Origin: Shewanella mangrovi
GTDB taxonomy: Bacteria > Pseudomonadota > Gammaproteobacteria > Enterobacterales > Shewanellaceae
Direction: 5' to 3'
Assembly: GCF_000753795.1 (NCBI RefSeq)
Contig: NZ_JPEO01000017.1
Span: forward strand, 20,706 to 84,705
DNA length: 64,000 nt
Shown: piece after piece, positions 45,720 through 54,906 of the stretch
How the letters are laid out: each line of letters begins with the position of its first letter
Position numbering within the stretch: position 1 is the first letter of the stretch
Translations under genes and position numbers: made by a program
The notes under the pieces: generated by a model
Database searches by the model: none
Seen by the model: only the letters and a program-made list of their open reading frames with translations
What the model was told of the DNA's origin: nothing

Positions 45720-45818
45720 TTTTTTGTTGGACCTTAGTACGCCATGTTTCATGTTTATTAAACAATGCAGCTTGAAAAAATTTTTAGCTAAATCTATGGT
45801 GATTGTAGTCGTCTTCAT
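45720..45818 (-). pseudogene. IS110-family transposase N-terminal fragment
   Basis: 33 codons reading MKTTTITIDLAKNFFKLHCL and on to GVLRSNKK, which is the IS110 DEDD-recombinase N-terminus (IGIDLAKNVF motif with the first catalytic Asp). The rest of the gene is missing. It lies in the gap between the xre gene and the GInt module; the surrounding sequence (45608-46041) has no other gene. Confidence 0.65.
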
Positions 45819-45976
45819 GATGTGGATTCCTTTTTTACCAATGTATTCACCTTTGTTCACTTTTGATTGAATTGGGGAGTCCATGCCATTTGGCTATCGA
45901 TGACAGCAGAAAACGAAATCAAAATGCTGTTCCGGCTTTAGGAGTATGTTATTGGATGAACATCCGTACTCGAGAA

Positions 45977-46017
45977 GCGAATGTCCGTAAAATAAGGCAA
46001 AGCCGACATTCGTTTTT
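45977..46017 (+). terminator. Hairpin in gap before ginD
   Basis: GCGAATGTC at 45977 can pair with GACATTCG near 46004, and a T run follows on the plus strand. Confidence 0.5.
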
Positions 46018-46041
46018 CGGCACCTGCAATTAAATTTCGTA

Positions 46042-46452
46042 TTACTTAATCTCTCGCAAGGTCTTTTGAAACACATCCATGACACTTGGATTGGTTTTGC
46101 CAATGCTGGATAACTTTTTAATGAAAGCATGAAGTTTGCCAATCTCTGAGCTTGCTACCGCTAGCTGTGCTTCGAGTTGGATTACCTTCTCTGCTAATTC
46201 CACGTCTTTCTGTAAATAAGAAATCAGTTCCTCATTATCAGACGAAACAGGCTTGCCCCTTAAAATTTGCTTTCTTTGCTTGTATTCGTGCTTGATATTG
46301 GCGTACTTGTCGAGTGTTTGTCTCGTGGTGGCAATACCTAAACTGGATTCAATTTTTGTGACTAACAAGTTCCAGGTTAATTTTCCTTCCCAGCTTCGAA
46401 TGAGGGCTTGTATGGAAATTTGCTGTTCAGTTTCGAGTGATTTAAGTGCCAT
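46042..46452 (-). CDS. ginD: Small coiled-coil protein of GInt module (GinD-like)
   Basis: A 136-residue protein with a helical DNA-binding-like N-terminus (ALIRSWEGKLTWNLLVTKIE; IATTRQTLDKYANIKHEYKQ) and a coiled coil (EKVIQLEAQLAVASSEIGKL). Size and place after three large tyrosine recombinases match GinD of GInt islands and TnpC of Tn554, accessory factors needed for correct recombination. Last gene of the operon. Confidence 0.65.
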   Translation of the reverse strand: MALKSLETEQQISIQALIRSWEGKLTWNLLVTKIESSLGIATTRQTLDKYANIKHEYKQRKQILRGKPVSSDNEELISYLQKDVELAEKVIQLEAQLAVASSEIGKLHAFIKKLSSIGKTNPSVMDVFQKTLREIK

Positions 46453-46461
46453 ATTGCCTCC

Positions 46462-48780
46462 CTAGAGTGAACCTAGAAAGCCTAAGAAATTATTCGTGGC
46501 TTCATCTTGGCTTTTAGCGTTTTTTGCCTCAAGAGCGGCTTGAAGGGCTTGCTCGGCATCAGGTAGCGCCAACCTGTGCTCTGCCACTATTTTGGTCTCT
46601 AAGTTGGTGATTCTTATGCTGTTTGAGCGAGTGAGTAAACGCACCATACTACCTTTTTCGATGGTGTCATCGGATAGCACTTCAATGAGATGCTTTAGCA
46701 TGCACGTGTTGCGATAATGGGTTCTGTACCACATCTGCATGCTTTGACTGGTGACAAAGTTGATGGCTTTTTGAACCCTTTCCAAGTTATGCGTCTGTAC
46801 CTTTAAATCCTTCATAAGCAAGGCAATTGCCTCACTATCATGGGCGATATGGCAAGACGCGGAACACAGCGTACATTGTGTTTCAAACTCCGACATGTAA
46901 GTACAAGGTGATAGGGCGAGGTTCTGAGTGCAAAACCCTGTTTCATGAGCAAAAGTCGGCGTTTCATTGTTGATCGCTTCATTGTATTGGTTCATGGTTC
47001 TAATACGAAGGCTTACCTTTTCTTTAACGTCACTTTCTATCTCATTAGAGTAGGAGATATCCCCAATCACCGAGGCGTTTTCGGCATCAGTGGTGTGAAT
47101 ATAAGTCAAGGTCTGCTCTGCACTTTTTCGACCTGACAGTAGGGTGATGAGGTGATGAGGCAGCCCTTTTTTCGCAAGGTAATCATTTTGCCAATGGCGA
47201 AGTTGGTGCGGCTTGAGCACAAAATCACTGGCAAAGCCGTGTCGCTCAAAAATAGTCAGTCTATTTTTAGTTCGTTTAATTAATTCATTAGCAAAGACCT
47301 TACTGAGCGTACCTATCGGAATCAAAAGAAAAGGGTGTGTTACCCTGCCGCCCATTTGCTTTTCTGTATACATAAACAACGCGTGCTCAACATCAACAGA
47401 CTTTGATTGATGCATATTATAGCCGTTGAGTTGAGCTTGATTTATCTCGATGGTGTGATTTTGAAAGGCTGCCACAGTTAGCGCTTGTAGACCTGCGGTA
47501 TAATTTTGGTATTGAGATTGATTTGAAAAATTAGATCCTGTCAGCGCCAGAGCGTAAGGGCAGCGATGCTTAAACACCAGTGTGTCGAACGGCTCAAGTT
47601 GGGCGATGGGTTTGATGAACTTTGGCTGATGCGATTTACTGGTTTTGTCGATTGCCCCTTCTGTATTAGGTGAGACTCGTACGCATTTGTCACTGCCGTC
47701 AAAAAAGCCCAGCAGCAAGCCCAGATGCAACAGTTGAGTGGGTTTGTTCATGGATGGCTTAAGCAGGGCTATGTTCTCATCGCTCGGCTTAAAGTCAGCC
47801 AGCACTTCTTTCAGTGGGCGATTCGGCTGTCGATAGAATCGCGCGAGCGCTCTGGCAGGTTCTGTCGCTAGGATGGTGTACTGCAAGGCTCGGTCTAGAC
47901 TCTCAACCATTTCGGCATTGATGTGATTTTGATTGTCCTTAAAGCCCTTTGAGCCTCGCCAGTTCAGATAATGCACTGTTTTTTCTTGTCCATCGACAAC
48001 TTGCGAATGGCGCTGTATGCGTTGTGTAGTCAGAAGCACTTGCTCTGCACTGATGCGATTAGGTGACGACATGCCTAGTGCTGCCATGGTGCAAATAAAG
48101 CTGTCTCGCTGCGTTTGCGTCGATGCGATAAGCGGTTGCCAAGCATCAATATCATTTTGCTCATCATTTTGATAGGCGGGGATGACATCATGAAAGATAG
48201 CGCTGAGTGCCAACAGTGCTTTTTCCGAAGGCAATTTGCTTTTCTCCGCCTTAAGTGCGTCATCACCACTTTTATTTCGAGCTGCTTCAGAGGTGGTATT
48301 TATGTAGGGCTGACAGCTTTTGGGCAACATTTTATGATGGTGTAGCCAGTTGATGAAAGCCGTTAGGGGGGCAGAGTTTTTCAGCGAGTCGATGGCGTGT
48401 TGAATTTTATCAATTGAGGCAGAGCTGACATTCTCATTCAAGCGGCAAAGGAAGTTTCTTGCAGTCGTGATTTTATCTTTCCTTCTATTTATGGTTATGT
48501 TTTCCTTCAATACATCAAGCATATAGGCAAACAATAAATCATGTGTTTCAGGCGCTAATCGATCATCTTCTGTGAAGCGCGTCCCCATCCTTGGAAAGTT
48601 TTTATTCAGATTGCAAAAGAGAATATTGATGGTTCTACTGTCACTGTCGGTGAATGTCACCGCCATATCATCCCATGACGCAGGCTCTCCCTGAGCGTTA
48701 GTAAAGCCCATTAGTGGCTGAGTTTTCTTTTTGGCCACGTAAGCACACTGGTTATCCATGTAGCGATTTATCGTGATCAT
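46462..48780 (-). CDS. ginC: Large tyrosine recombinase (GinC-like)
   Basis: A 772-residue recombinase. The catalytic segment lies near residues 540-585: LKPHQLRHWQNDYLAKKGLP (HxLRH box) and LITLLSGRKSAEQTLTYIHT with the probable Tyr nucleophile. A cysteine cluster follows (TQCTLCSASCHIAH), as in large TnpB/GinC-like enzymes. Its ATG overlaps the ginB stop by four bases. The long N-terminal half is family-specific and otherwise uncharacterised. Confidence 0.8.
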   Translation of the reverse strand: MITINRYMDNQCAYVAKKKTQPLMGFTNAQGEPASWDDMAVTFTDSDSRTINILFCNLNKNFPRMGTRFTEDDRLAPETHDLLFAYMLDVLKENITINRRKDKITTARNFLCRLNENVSSASIDKIQHAIDSLKNSAPLTAFINWLHHHKMLPKSCQPYINTTSEAARNKSGDDALKAEKSKLPSEKALLALSAIFHDVIPAYQNDEQNDIDAWQPLIASTQTQRDSFICTMAALGMSSPNRISAEQVLLTTQRIQRHSQVVDGQEKTVHYLNWRGSKGFKDNQNHINAEMVESLDRALQYTILATEPARALARFYRQPNRPLKEVLADFKPSDENIALLKPSMNKPTQLLHLGLLLGFFDGSDKCVRVSPNTEGAIDKTSKSHQPKFIKPIAQLEPFDTLVFKHRCPYALALTGSNFSNQSQYQNYTAGLQALTVAAFQNHTIEINQAQLNGYNMHQSKSVDVEHALFMYTEKQMGGRVTHPFLLIPIGTLSKVFANELIKRTKNRLTIFERHGFASDFVLKPHQLRHWQNDYLAKKGLPHHLITLLSGRKSAEQTLTYIHTTDAENASVIGDISYSNEIESDVKEKVSLRIRTMNQYNEAINNETPTFAHETGFCTQNLALSPCTYMSEFETQCTLCSASCHIAHDSEAIALLMKDLKVQTHNLERVQKAINFVTSQSMQMWYRTHYRNTCMLKHLIEVLSDDTIEKGSMVRLLTRSNSIRITNLETKIVAEHRLALPDAEQALQAALEAKNAKSQDEATNNFLGFLGSL

Positions 48781-50423
48781 ATCTGCGCACCTACTTTCAG
48801 GATTTTTCGCTCTTCACACAGCGCAATTGTCACTCGGATATAAGTAATGATGGTTTGCAGCCGTTTAAGCGTGGCGGGATGCGCTGATTGACTGTTAATC
48901 GCCAGTTTACGCTCAGCTTTATCCAAATACGGCTGATGGTCGGCGGTTTCTAACGGTCGAAAGTTATCACAGGGATAGCACCCCATCGGGGCGGCCCCTT
49001 TTGACTGACAACTGGTGCAATTAGCAGGGTTCAGTTTGTGCCCCATTTCCTCGTCAAAAGGACTTTTAACCACAAAATCAGGGTGTTGCTGTAACTCTTT
49101 TGAAGAGATGCTATCAAAGCGCTGTATAACACTGTTCCCCGCAAAGGCTTGGTTAATTTTGACCCGTTCCGGTGCTTTTAAATCAAGATAAGATTGGATG
49201 GACTGCACGGTGACACCAGTAATGGCAGCAACCTGTGCGGGGCTTAATCCCATCCAAGCCGCCAGGGTTAACTGGGTGTGACGCCAACGATTATTTTTAA
49301 AGACTAGGGGCTGATGAGCGATCCGGTCACTTTTAATGTCGAGTTTTTCATTGAAGAGGTAATCAATATTGCTTATAAGACTCCCAGAAGCGAGATGAAA
49401 CGCCTCGGATGTGTAGCTTACGGAGCGAAAGAGGCTCTCTTTCGTCTCAAATTTTGCTGAATATAAACTTTGGTCAGGAAACAGTGGCAGTCGCTGCATC
49501 AGTGCTTTGGTGTCACTCTCAGATAGTGCGATGTTGCACTGGCTTAAGCAGGTACATAAATAGGTTTCATATGCTCGGTAATATTGGAGTAGCAATTCAG
49601 ACAGGTCAGGGTCTAGGCGATGTGAGCGTGATTCGGCATTGCGTCTAAATCCCCCATCTTTTCCTTTAAAAGTTCGTAGGTGCAATTGCTCTACATCAGA
49701 AAAGTGATGCTGTGTCAGAGGTTGCCAATCACGGTTATGCTCCTTGTGCGAGGTAAACGCTTGACCCACTCGCAAGAGGTCACACCATTTTAGTTGAACT
49801 AATTGTGTAGGTCTTCTTATGATGGCGACCATCAACTGACAAGCCAGAATAGTTCTGAGGCGGGTAAAAGGCCGTGTGTCGATGAACTCATTATCGAGCG
49901 CATGGAGCGTTTCGATTCGCAGTGCTTCTAGTAGGTTATCACGCTCGATTTCACTGTACGCACCTGTTATTTCATCAAGGATGCTTTTTGAGCCATCCTT
50001 TGTGCCTAAATTTTCGTTCTTAACGAGGTCATAGAGAGGCGTCAGGATACGGCTACGGTACTCAGGGCTTTTCTGACAAAATGCGTATAGCGCATCTCTT
50101 GTACTCTTTTTATAGTCCGTCAGTGTTAGCCACCACGCTTCAAACGTTGCTGGATCTAAATACTGGCAAAGCTTTTTTAATGTGCTGACATAACGATTTA
50201 GAGAATTATTAGCATAATGTTTAGCTGCATGAGCGATAGCCAGTCGCAAATCGAGAAAAACGTCACTGTCTAGCGTGTGCATCCAGTCAAGGTAAAGGGT
50301 ATTCTTGTAACCGAGCACCCATTCATCTGAAAAGAGATCGAACTCATAGCCCTCTGCTTTTGACTGAAAGGTGCTTGTTCCTGCATAACGATTTATTAAC
50401 TCGTTGAATTCAATACTGTTCAT
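48777..50423 (-). CDS. ginB: Tyrosine recombinase with zinc ribbon (GinB-like)
   Basis: A 548-residue recombinase. The catalytic segment is RWRHTQLTLAAWMGLSPAQV then ITGVTVQSIQSYLD with the Tyr. A C-terminal CxxC pair is seen twice (NCTSCQSKGAAP, GCYPCDNFRPLE), likely a zinc ribbon. It overlaps ginA and ginC by ATGA junctions, so the three recombinases are translated as a coupled set. Confidence 0.8.
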   Translation of the reverse strand: MNSIEFNELINRYAGTSTFQSKAEGYEFDLFSDEWVLGYKNTLYLDWMHTLDSDVFLDLRLAIAHAAKHYANNSLNRYVSTLKKLCQYLDPATFEAWWLTLTDYKKSTRDALYAFCQKSPEYRSRILTPLYDLVKNENLGTKDGSKSILDEITGAYSEIERDNLLEALRIETLHALDNEFIDTRPFTRLRTILACQLMVAIIRRPTQLVQLKWCDLLRVGQAFTSHKEHNRDWQPLTQHHFSDVEQLHLRTFKGKDGGFRRNAESRSHRLDPDLSELLLQYYRAYETYLCTCLSQCNIALSESDTKALMQRLPLFPDQSLYSAKFETKESLFRSVSYTSEAFHLASGSLISNIDYLFNEKLDIKSDRIAHQPLVFKNNRWRHTQLTLAAWMGLSPAQVAAITGVTVQSIQSYLDLKAPERVKINQAFAGNSVIQRFDSISSKELQQHPDFVVKSPFDEEMGHKLNPANCTSCQSKGAAPMGCYPCDNFRPLETADHQPYLDKAERKLAINSQSAHPATLKRLQTIITYIRVTIALCEERKILKVGAQI

Positions 50424-51742
50424 TGGTCACCTTTCAGGTTGGGAACAGATTGGCTTTGGTTCTTGGATGAAATTTCCGCCACCGTCACGGCTAATTGGAA
50501 CTCATTGTAGACAGAGGCCATTTTTGAATCTTCCACCCAACCCATCGCATATTTACGAAGGTCTTCGATTTTATCTGCTGAAAATCCTTTCTCTCTGGCT
50601 TTATCTTCAAAGAGTTCATTCCATTTATGACGAAGTAAATGGGGGTGCAGTGCTATCCCAACAGACTCCCCAAAGGTCTTAATAACTTTGTGAATGGCGT
50701 TGTAAGACATTGGCTTTCCGATGGTTTTCCCTTTTTCCGAGATGAAGACAAAATCATGCTCATGAGAATTTGAGGTACTTTGGCGCACGGTTTCAATGTA
50801 GAGCTTAATGAGCTTCATCAAGTCACGAGAGATGGAAACCGAGAGTGCTTTTGTTTTGTTCGCGGCGGGAAGATGCCTTGTGTCCGTTGGGTCATTAGGT
50901 GTTCGGGTCAGTCGGAATCTAGGGTTACCCCAATCATCCACTAAATCACTCACCTTCAATTTCAATACAGCACCCACGCGAACGCCAGTATCAATCAATA
51001 TTTGTGCGATAATTTGATTTCGAAGCTTGCTCGACTTGAATGGATTATCTGACGAGCGTACTTGAATAATTTCTAATAAATCAAAAAACTTATCCGCTGA
51101 AATCGCGGGTTCAAAGGGATCTTTAACAACCGTGTTGTCTTTTCTAGAGTTAGATATCACCGAGCTTATGTAGAGTTTAAATTTATTAAATTGAGCATCC
51201 GTGCTGATTTGTTGCTCAGTGTCAGCTCTATCGTAGTGATGGCACACATATAGGAATTCAATGTAGGCTTTCAGGCGATTGAGGCGTTGATTAAACGTAT
51301 GTGCTGACACTTCTGGCTGACTGTTGGATGTCGCATGTATCGCATCTCTGATCCTTTTATCCGTCAGGCTGACTAACGTGCTGTCTTTGTTATCGTCTTC
51401 TGTGTCCACATAGAATTTACAAGCACGAATGTAGTCATCAATTTCCTCAATCGATAAAAACGAGCCTCTTGCTACACGCTCAACAAGGTCAATACCGTTC
51501 TCCATGAAGAAGCAATATAAAAACTTCAACTCATAGGCATATTTCTTTCGGGTGTAGAATGACAGTGACTGTTTTGAGGAACGTGATCTCGTTTTGGAAA
51601 GTGGGGAGTTATGATTGTCGTTTAGGTAAGTATTCAGGTACAAGCAGCATGGGAGGAAGCCGTTCCTAACCACGACTGGAAACGAAGCGCCTTTTATATC
51701 CTTATATATCCTAACCTGAACATTATCCCTCAAATTATTCAT
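50420..51742 (-). CDS. ginA: Tyrosine recombinase (GinA-like)
   Basis: A ~440-residue recombinase with SAM-like N-terminal domain and catalytic domain: first Arg in LIDTGVRVGAVLKLKVSDL, HxxR box in HPHLLRHKWNELFEDKARE, and Tyr in KMASVYNEF. The ATG at 51742 is chosen; a TTG at 51754 adds four residues and neither has a clear ribosome site. First gene of the gin operon, transcribed into the island away from nth. Confidence 0.85.
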   Translation of the reverse strand: MNNLRDNVQVRIYKDIKGASFPVVVRNGFLPCCLYLNTYLNDNHNSPLSKTRSRSSKQSLSFYTRKKYAYELKFLYCFFMENGIDLVERVARGSFLSIEEIDDYIRACKFYVDTEDDNKDSTLVSLTDKRIRDAIHATSNSQPEVSAHTFNQRLNRLKAYIEFLYVCHHYDRADTEQQISTDAQFNKFKLYISSVISNSRKDNTVVKDPFEPAISADKFFDLLEIIQVRSSDNPFKSSKLRNQIIAQILIDTGVRVGAVLKLKVSDLVDDWGNPRFRLTRTPNDPTDTRHLPAANKTKALSVSISRDLMKLIKLYIETVRQSTSNSHEHDFVFISEKGKTIGKPMSYNAIHKVIKTFGESVGIALHPHLLRHKWNELFEDKAREKGFSADKIEDLRKYAMGWVEDSKMASVYNEFQLAVTVAEISSKNQSQSVPNLKGDQ

Positions 51743-51805
51743 TACATAATTCAATGCCGCTTATACATAAATTAACCATAGTTGGCATTTTGGTTTTGTA
51801 AAGGT

Positions 51806-51833
51806 AAAAAACAGATCCCATAAGGAATCTGTT
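51806..51833 (-). terminator. Terminator of the rnf-nth operon
   Basis: Minus-strand stem AACAGATTCC / GGGATCTGTT, four-base loop and T6, about 20 bp after the nth stop. The GInt-type module begins right beyond it. Confidence 0.85.
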
Positions 51834-51854
51834 AAACGAACTAAGTCTGATTCT

Positions 51855-52490
51855 TTACTTTATTTTTGGTGGGGAGTACTCACAAAGATCTTCAATAATG
51901 CAGCTGCCACAGCGTGGCTTACGGGCGATACAGGTATAGCGGCCGTGTAGTATCAGCCAGTGATGCACATCGACTTTGAATTCTGCAGGCACCACTTTAA
52001 GTAATCTATTTTCCACTTCTACGACATCTTTGCCAGGCGCAAATTTAGTGCGGTTAGAGACTCGAAAAATATGCGTATCTACGGCAATTGTCGGCCAGCC
52101 AAACGCGGTATTGAGTACAACGTTAGCTGTTTTTCGGCCAACACCGGGCAGTGATTCTAATGCCTCGCGGTTTTCCGGTACTTCACCGTTATATTTATCC
52201 AGCAGGATCTGCGACAGCGCTACAACGTTAATTGCCTTGTTGTTATAAAGGCCGATAGTCTTGATATATTCCTTTAGCCCTTCAACGCCAAGCGCAACGA
52301 TGGCAGCTGGGGTGTTAGCCACAGGGAATAGCTTATCAGTGGCTTTATTGACACTGACATCGGTTGCCTGCGCTGACAGGGTGACCGCCACCAATAATTC
52401 AAATGGATTGTGATAATTCAATTCCGTTTGCGGATGGGGATTTTCAGCGCGCAGACGCTCCAAAATAATACGGCGTTTATCCTTATTCAC
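51855..52490 (-). CDS. nth: Endonuclease III
   Basis: A 211-residue DNA glycosylase/AP lyase for oxidised pyrimidines. The helix-hairpin-helix reads LPGVGRKTANVVLNTAFGWP with catalytic Lys, and the catalytic Asp is in TIAVDTHIFRVSNR. The [4Fe-4S] cluster ligands follow the C-x6-C-x2-C-x5-C pattern (CIARKPRCGSCIIEDLC). It is the last gene of the rnf operon, as in many gammaproteobacteria. Confidence 0.97.
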   Translation of the reverse strand: MNKDKRRIILERLRAENPHPQTELNYHNPFELLVAVTLSAQATDVSVNKATDKLFPVANTPAAIVALGVEGLKEYIKTIGLYNNKAINVVALSQILLDKYNGEVPENREALESLPGVGRKTANVVLNTAFGWPTIAVDTHIFRVSNRTKFAPGKDVVEVENRLLKVVPAEFKVDVHHWLILHGRYTCIARKPRCGSCIIEDLCEYSPPKIK

Positions 52491-52507
52491 TTAGCGTTCC
52501 GTTGGTG

Positions 52508-53206
52508 TTAGTTAACTTTAGTGATACGTGCACGTTCAACCACTGGCGCGGCTTGTGTTTGCTGCTGCTTAGATTCGAGTTTCTTATCTATCACGTTTTT
52601 TAATGCGATCAGCAGCCCCATACCGAGGAATGCGCCCGGCGGTAACATAGCAAGCAGAAACGAGGTATCTGTGTGCCACAGCTCGATACGTAAGCCAGCA
52701 GCCCATGCGCCCAGTAATTGGTCTGCGCCATCAAACAGGGTGCCTTGTCCTAATATTTCACGCATTGCTCCCAATACCAGCAGCACAAGGGTAAAACCGA
52801 GTCCCATCATAAATCCATCAAAGGCGGCTTTGGCGACATTGTTACGTGATGCGAAAGCTTCGGCGCGGCCGATAATCACACAGTTGGTCACAATCAGTGG
52901 CAGGAAGATACCGAGCGAGAGATAAAGCCCATAAGCGTATGCGTTAATAGCAAGTTGCACGACCGTCACTAGCGCTGCAATGATCATCACGAAGACGGCG
53001 ATACGGATCTCTTTCGGCACATAATCGCGGATCAATGATACGAGTACGTTGGAGCCGATGAGTACGGCCATCGTTGCAACCCCCAATCCGATAGCATTGG
53101 TCACAGTTGCAGTGACCGCAAGTAGCGGACACAGACCGAGTAATTGCACCAGCCCTGGGTTATTTTTCCATAAGCCTTGCACGGCTATTTCGCGATATTG
53201 GCTCAT
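52508..53206 (-). CDS. rsxE: Rnf/Rsx complex subunit E
   Basis: A 232-residue membrane subunit of the Rnf/Rsx electron-transfer complex. Features are [20 protein letters not shown] at the N-terminus, then six helices with the iron-binding Cys in the half-channel loops ([22 protein letters not shown]). The basic C-terminal tail is family typical. ATGA overlap with rsxG. Confidence 0.95.
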   Translation of the reverse strand: MSQYREIAVQGLWKNNPGLVQLLGLCPLLAVTATVTNAIGLGVATMAVLIGSNVLVSLIRDYVPKEIRIAVFVMIIAALVTVVQLAINAYAYGLYLSLGIFLPLIVTNCVIIGRAEAFASRNNVAKAAFDGFMMGLGFTLVLLVLGAMREILGQGTLFDGADQLLGAWAAGLRIELWHTDTSFLLAMLPPGAFLGMGLLIALKNVIDKKLESKQQQTQAAPVVERARITKVN

Positions 53207-53847
53207 GATTGAGGCTCCTCGCAGTTGCTTTTGCTGGCGTAAATCTGCGCCTGATGCTCAATAAAATAGCGTAAGGTATTACGCAGTGCTTTGGTGTAAG
53301 CGCGTGGTGTAATGGTCGCACCAGTAAACTGATCTATCTCACCGCCATCCTTTTTGACAAACCACACCTTAAGATTATTGATATCGAATTGCTTGCCGAC
53401 AAAACGCTCGACCCAATCTGATTTACGACTATCGACTTTATCGCCGAGTCCCGGTGTTTCTTGTTGCTCTAAGGTTCTGACGCCAAGCACTGTTCCTTTG
53501 GTATCTACAGCAACAATCAGATGGATTTTGCCGTTATAACCATCTGGGGCAACCGTCTCAATTGCGGCGGCCTGAGGTTGACCTTGTTTGCGTGCAACAT
53601 AGACAGGCATCGCGGAGGTGCTGCCTAAGGCATCAGGTGCGGTAATGAGGCTGCAGGATGCCGCCAGATCGTTGTCATGCATTTGATCGGGAATAATCTG
53701 GTGCAATATGCTGAGCAGTTGTTGCCGCTGCTGATATTCAATTTGCGGACGGGTAAGCTGATTTACCCCCGCCACTAATGCAGAACAGACGAGGGCAAAC
53801 ACCCCCAGTAGCACGCCATTTTTTAGCATATTATTGTTCACGTTCAC
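53203..53847 (-). CDS. rsxG: Rnf/Rsx complex subunit G (FMN-linked)
   Basis: A 214-residue subunit anchored by one N-terminal helix, with a periplasmic domain that carries covalently bound FMN at the SGAT-like site [16 protein letters not shown] (the family reads SGATxT; here TGAT with the linking Thr). [20 protein letters not shown] is the conserved FMN domain segment. Couples electron flow in the complex. Confidence 0.95.
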   Translation of the reverse strand: MNVNNNMLKNGVLLGVFALVCSALVAGVNQLTRPQIEYQQRQQLLSILHQIIPDQMHDNDLAASCSLITAPDALGSTSAMPVYVARKQGQPQAAAIETVAPDGYNGKIHLIVAVDTKGTVLGVRTLEQQETPGLGDKVDSRKSDWVERFVGKQFDINNLKVWFVKKDGGEIDQFTGATITPRAYTKALRNTLRYFIEHQAQIYASKSNCEEPQS

Positions 53848-53850
53848 CTC

Positions 53851-54906
53851 TTAAGACGATGCTCGGCCGTGGCCGTATGTGCGAGGTTTGATGTAATAGT
53901 CCAGCAACGGAGCGGTTAGATTGGCCAGCAGCACGGCAAAAGCAAAGGCATCGGGATAACCGCCATAGCTGCGGATCAGATACACAAGTAGCCCGATAAT
54001 GGCTCCAAAGATAACGCGTCCTTTGTTGCTGGTGGCGGCGGTCACCGGATCGGTGGCAATGAAAAATGCACCTAGCATCGTGGCACCACTGAAAAGATGC
54101 ATCAAGGGGCTGACGTGGGTAGCAGGTTCCCACATCCAACCGATAGCAGCACAGATGCTCAACGCGCCCAATACTCCAGCACTAATATGCCAGCGAATTA
54201 ACCGCATTTTCAGCATTAATAAGCCACCAAAGAGATAGGCAAGGTTGACCCAAAACCAACCTGCACCGACGACACCGTTAAAGGCCGACTTCTGCAAAAT
54301 GTCGCTAATCACATGGCCTTGCGATAAGTCAGTGCGTAGGGTGTCTAACGGGGTTGCCATGGTAAAACCGTCGATTCCTTGCTGAAAGGTATCGGCGACC
54401 GAAATTTGCGTACCAGCGAGAATGATTCTAAGGCTTTCAAGCAATTGTGGAGAATGCTCGGCAATGCTGATGGGGGCTACCCAAGAAGTCATTTGTACCG
54501 GAAAGGCAATCAACAAGACCACATACGCCGCCATCGCCGGATTAAACAGGTTATTACCTAAGCCACCGTAAAGCTGTTTGACAATAATGATGGCAAAAGC
54601 TGTACCGATCACCGTCAGCCACCAAGGGGCTAAAGGCGGCACTGCAACACCTATCAGAAGGGCAGTAAGCAAGGCACTGTTATCCGATAGCGCACTCGCG
54701 ACAGGGCGCGCTCGCAGCTTCATTATCGCGCTTTCACTAATGAGTGCGGTGAGCATCGCCAGTAGCACTTGGAACAAGGTACCCCAACCAAAAAATGCGA
54801 TCTGCACTGCGAGGCCTGGTAAGGCACACAAGAGTACTCGTTGCATGACAGTGCTGGTACGCAGCGGCTTACTCATATGGGGAGATGAGGCGATATTCAA
54901 TGCCAT
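53851..54906 (-). CDS. rsxD: Rnf/Rsx complex subunit D
   Basis: A 351-residue NqrB/RnfD membrane protein. It has covalent FMN linked to the Thr in the [13 protein letters not shown] segment and ten or so helices. Typical pieces are [20 protein letters not shown] and [21 protein letters not shown]. The gene overlaps rsxC by one base. Confidence 0.95.
   Translation of the reverse strand: MALNIASSPHMSKPLRTSTVMQRVLLCALPGLAVQIAFFGWGTLFQVLLAMLTALISESAIMKLRARPVASALSDNSALLTALLIGVAVPPLAPWWLTVIGTAFAIIIVKQLYGGLGNNLFNPAMAAYVVLLIAFPVQMTSWVAPISIAEHSPQLLESLRIILAGTQISVADTFQQGIDGFTMATPLDTLRTDLSQGHVISDILQKSAFNGVVGAGWFWVNLAYLFGGLLMLKMRLIRWHISAGVLGALSICAAIGWMWEPATHVSPLMHLFSGATMLGAFFIATDPVTAATSNKGRVIFGAIIGLLVYLIRSYGGYPDAFAFAVLLANLTAPLLDYYIKPRTYGHGRASS

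Noticed and set aside
45894..46142. 82-codon minus-strand ORF overlapping ginD end
   Set aside because: Overlaps the ginD coding sequence in another frame and contains a hairpin; no protein-like pattern.
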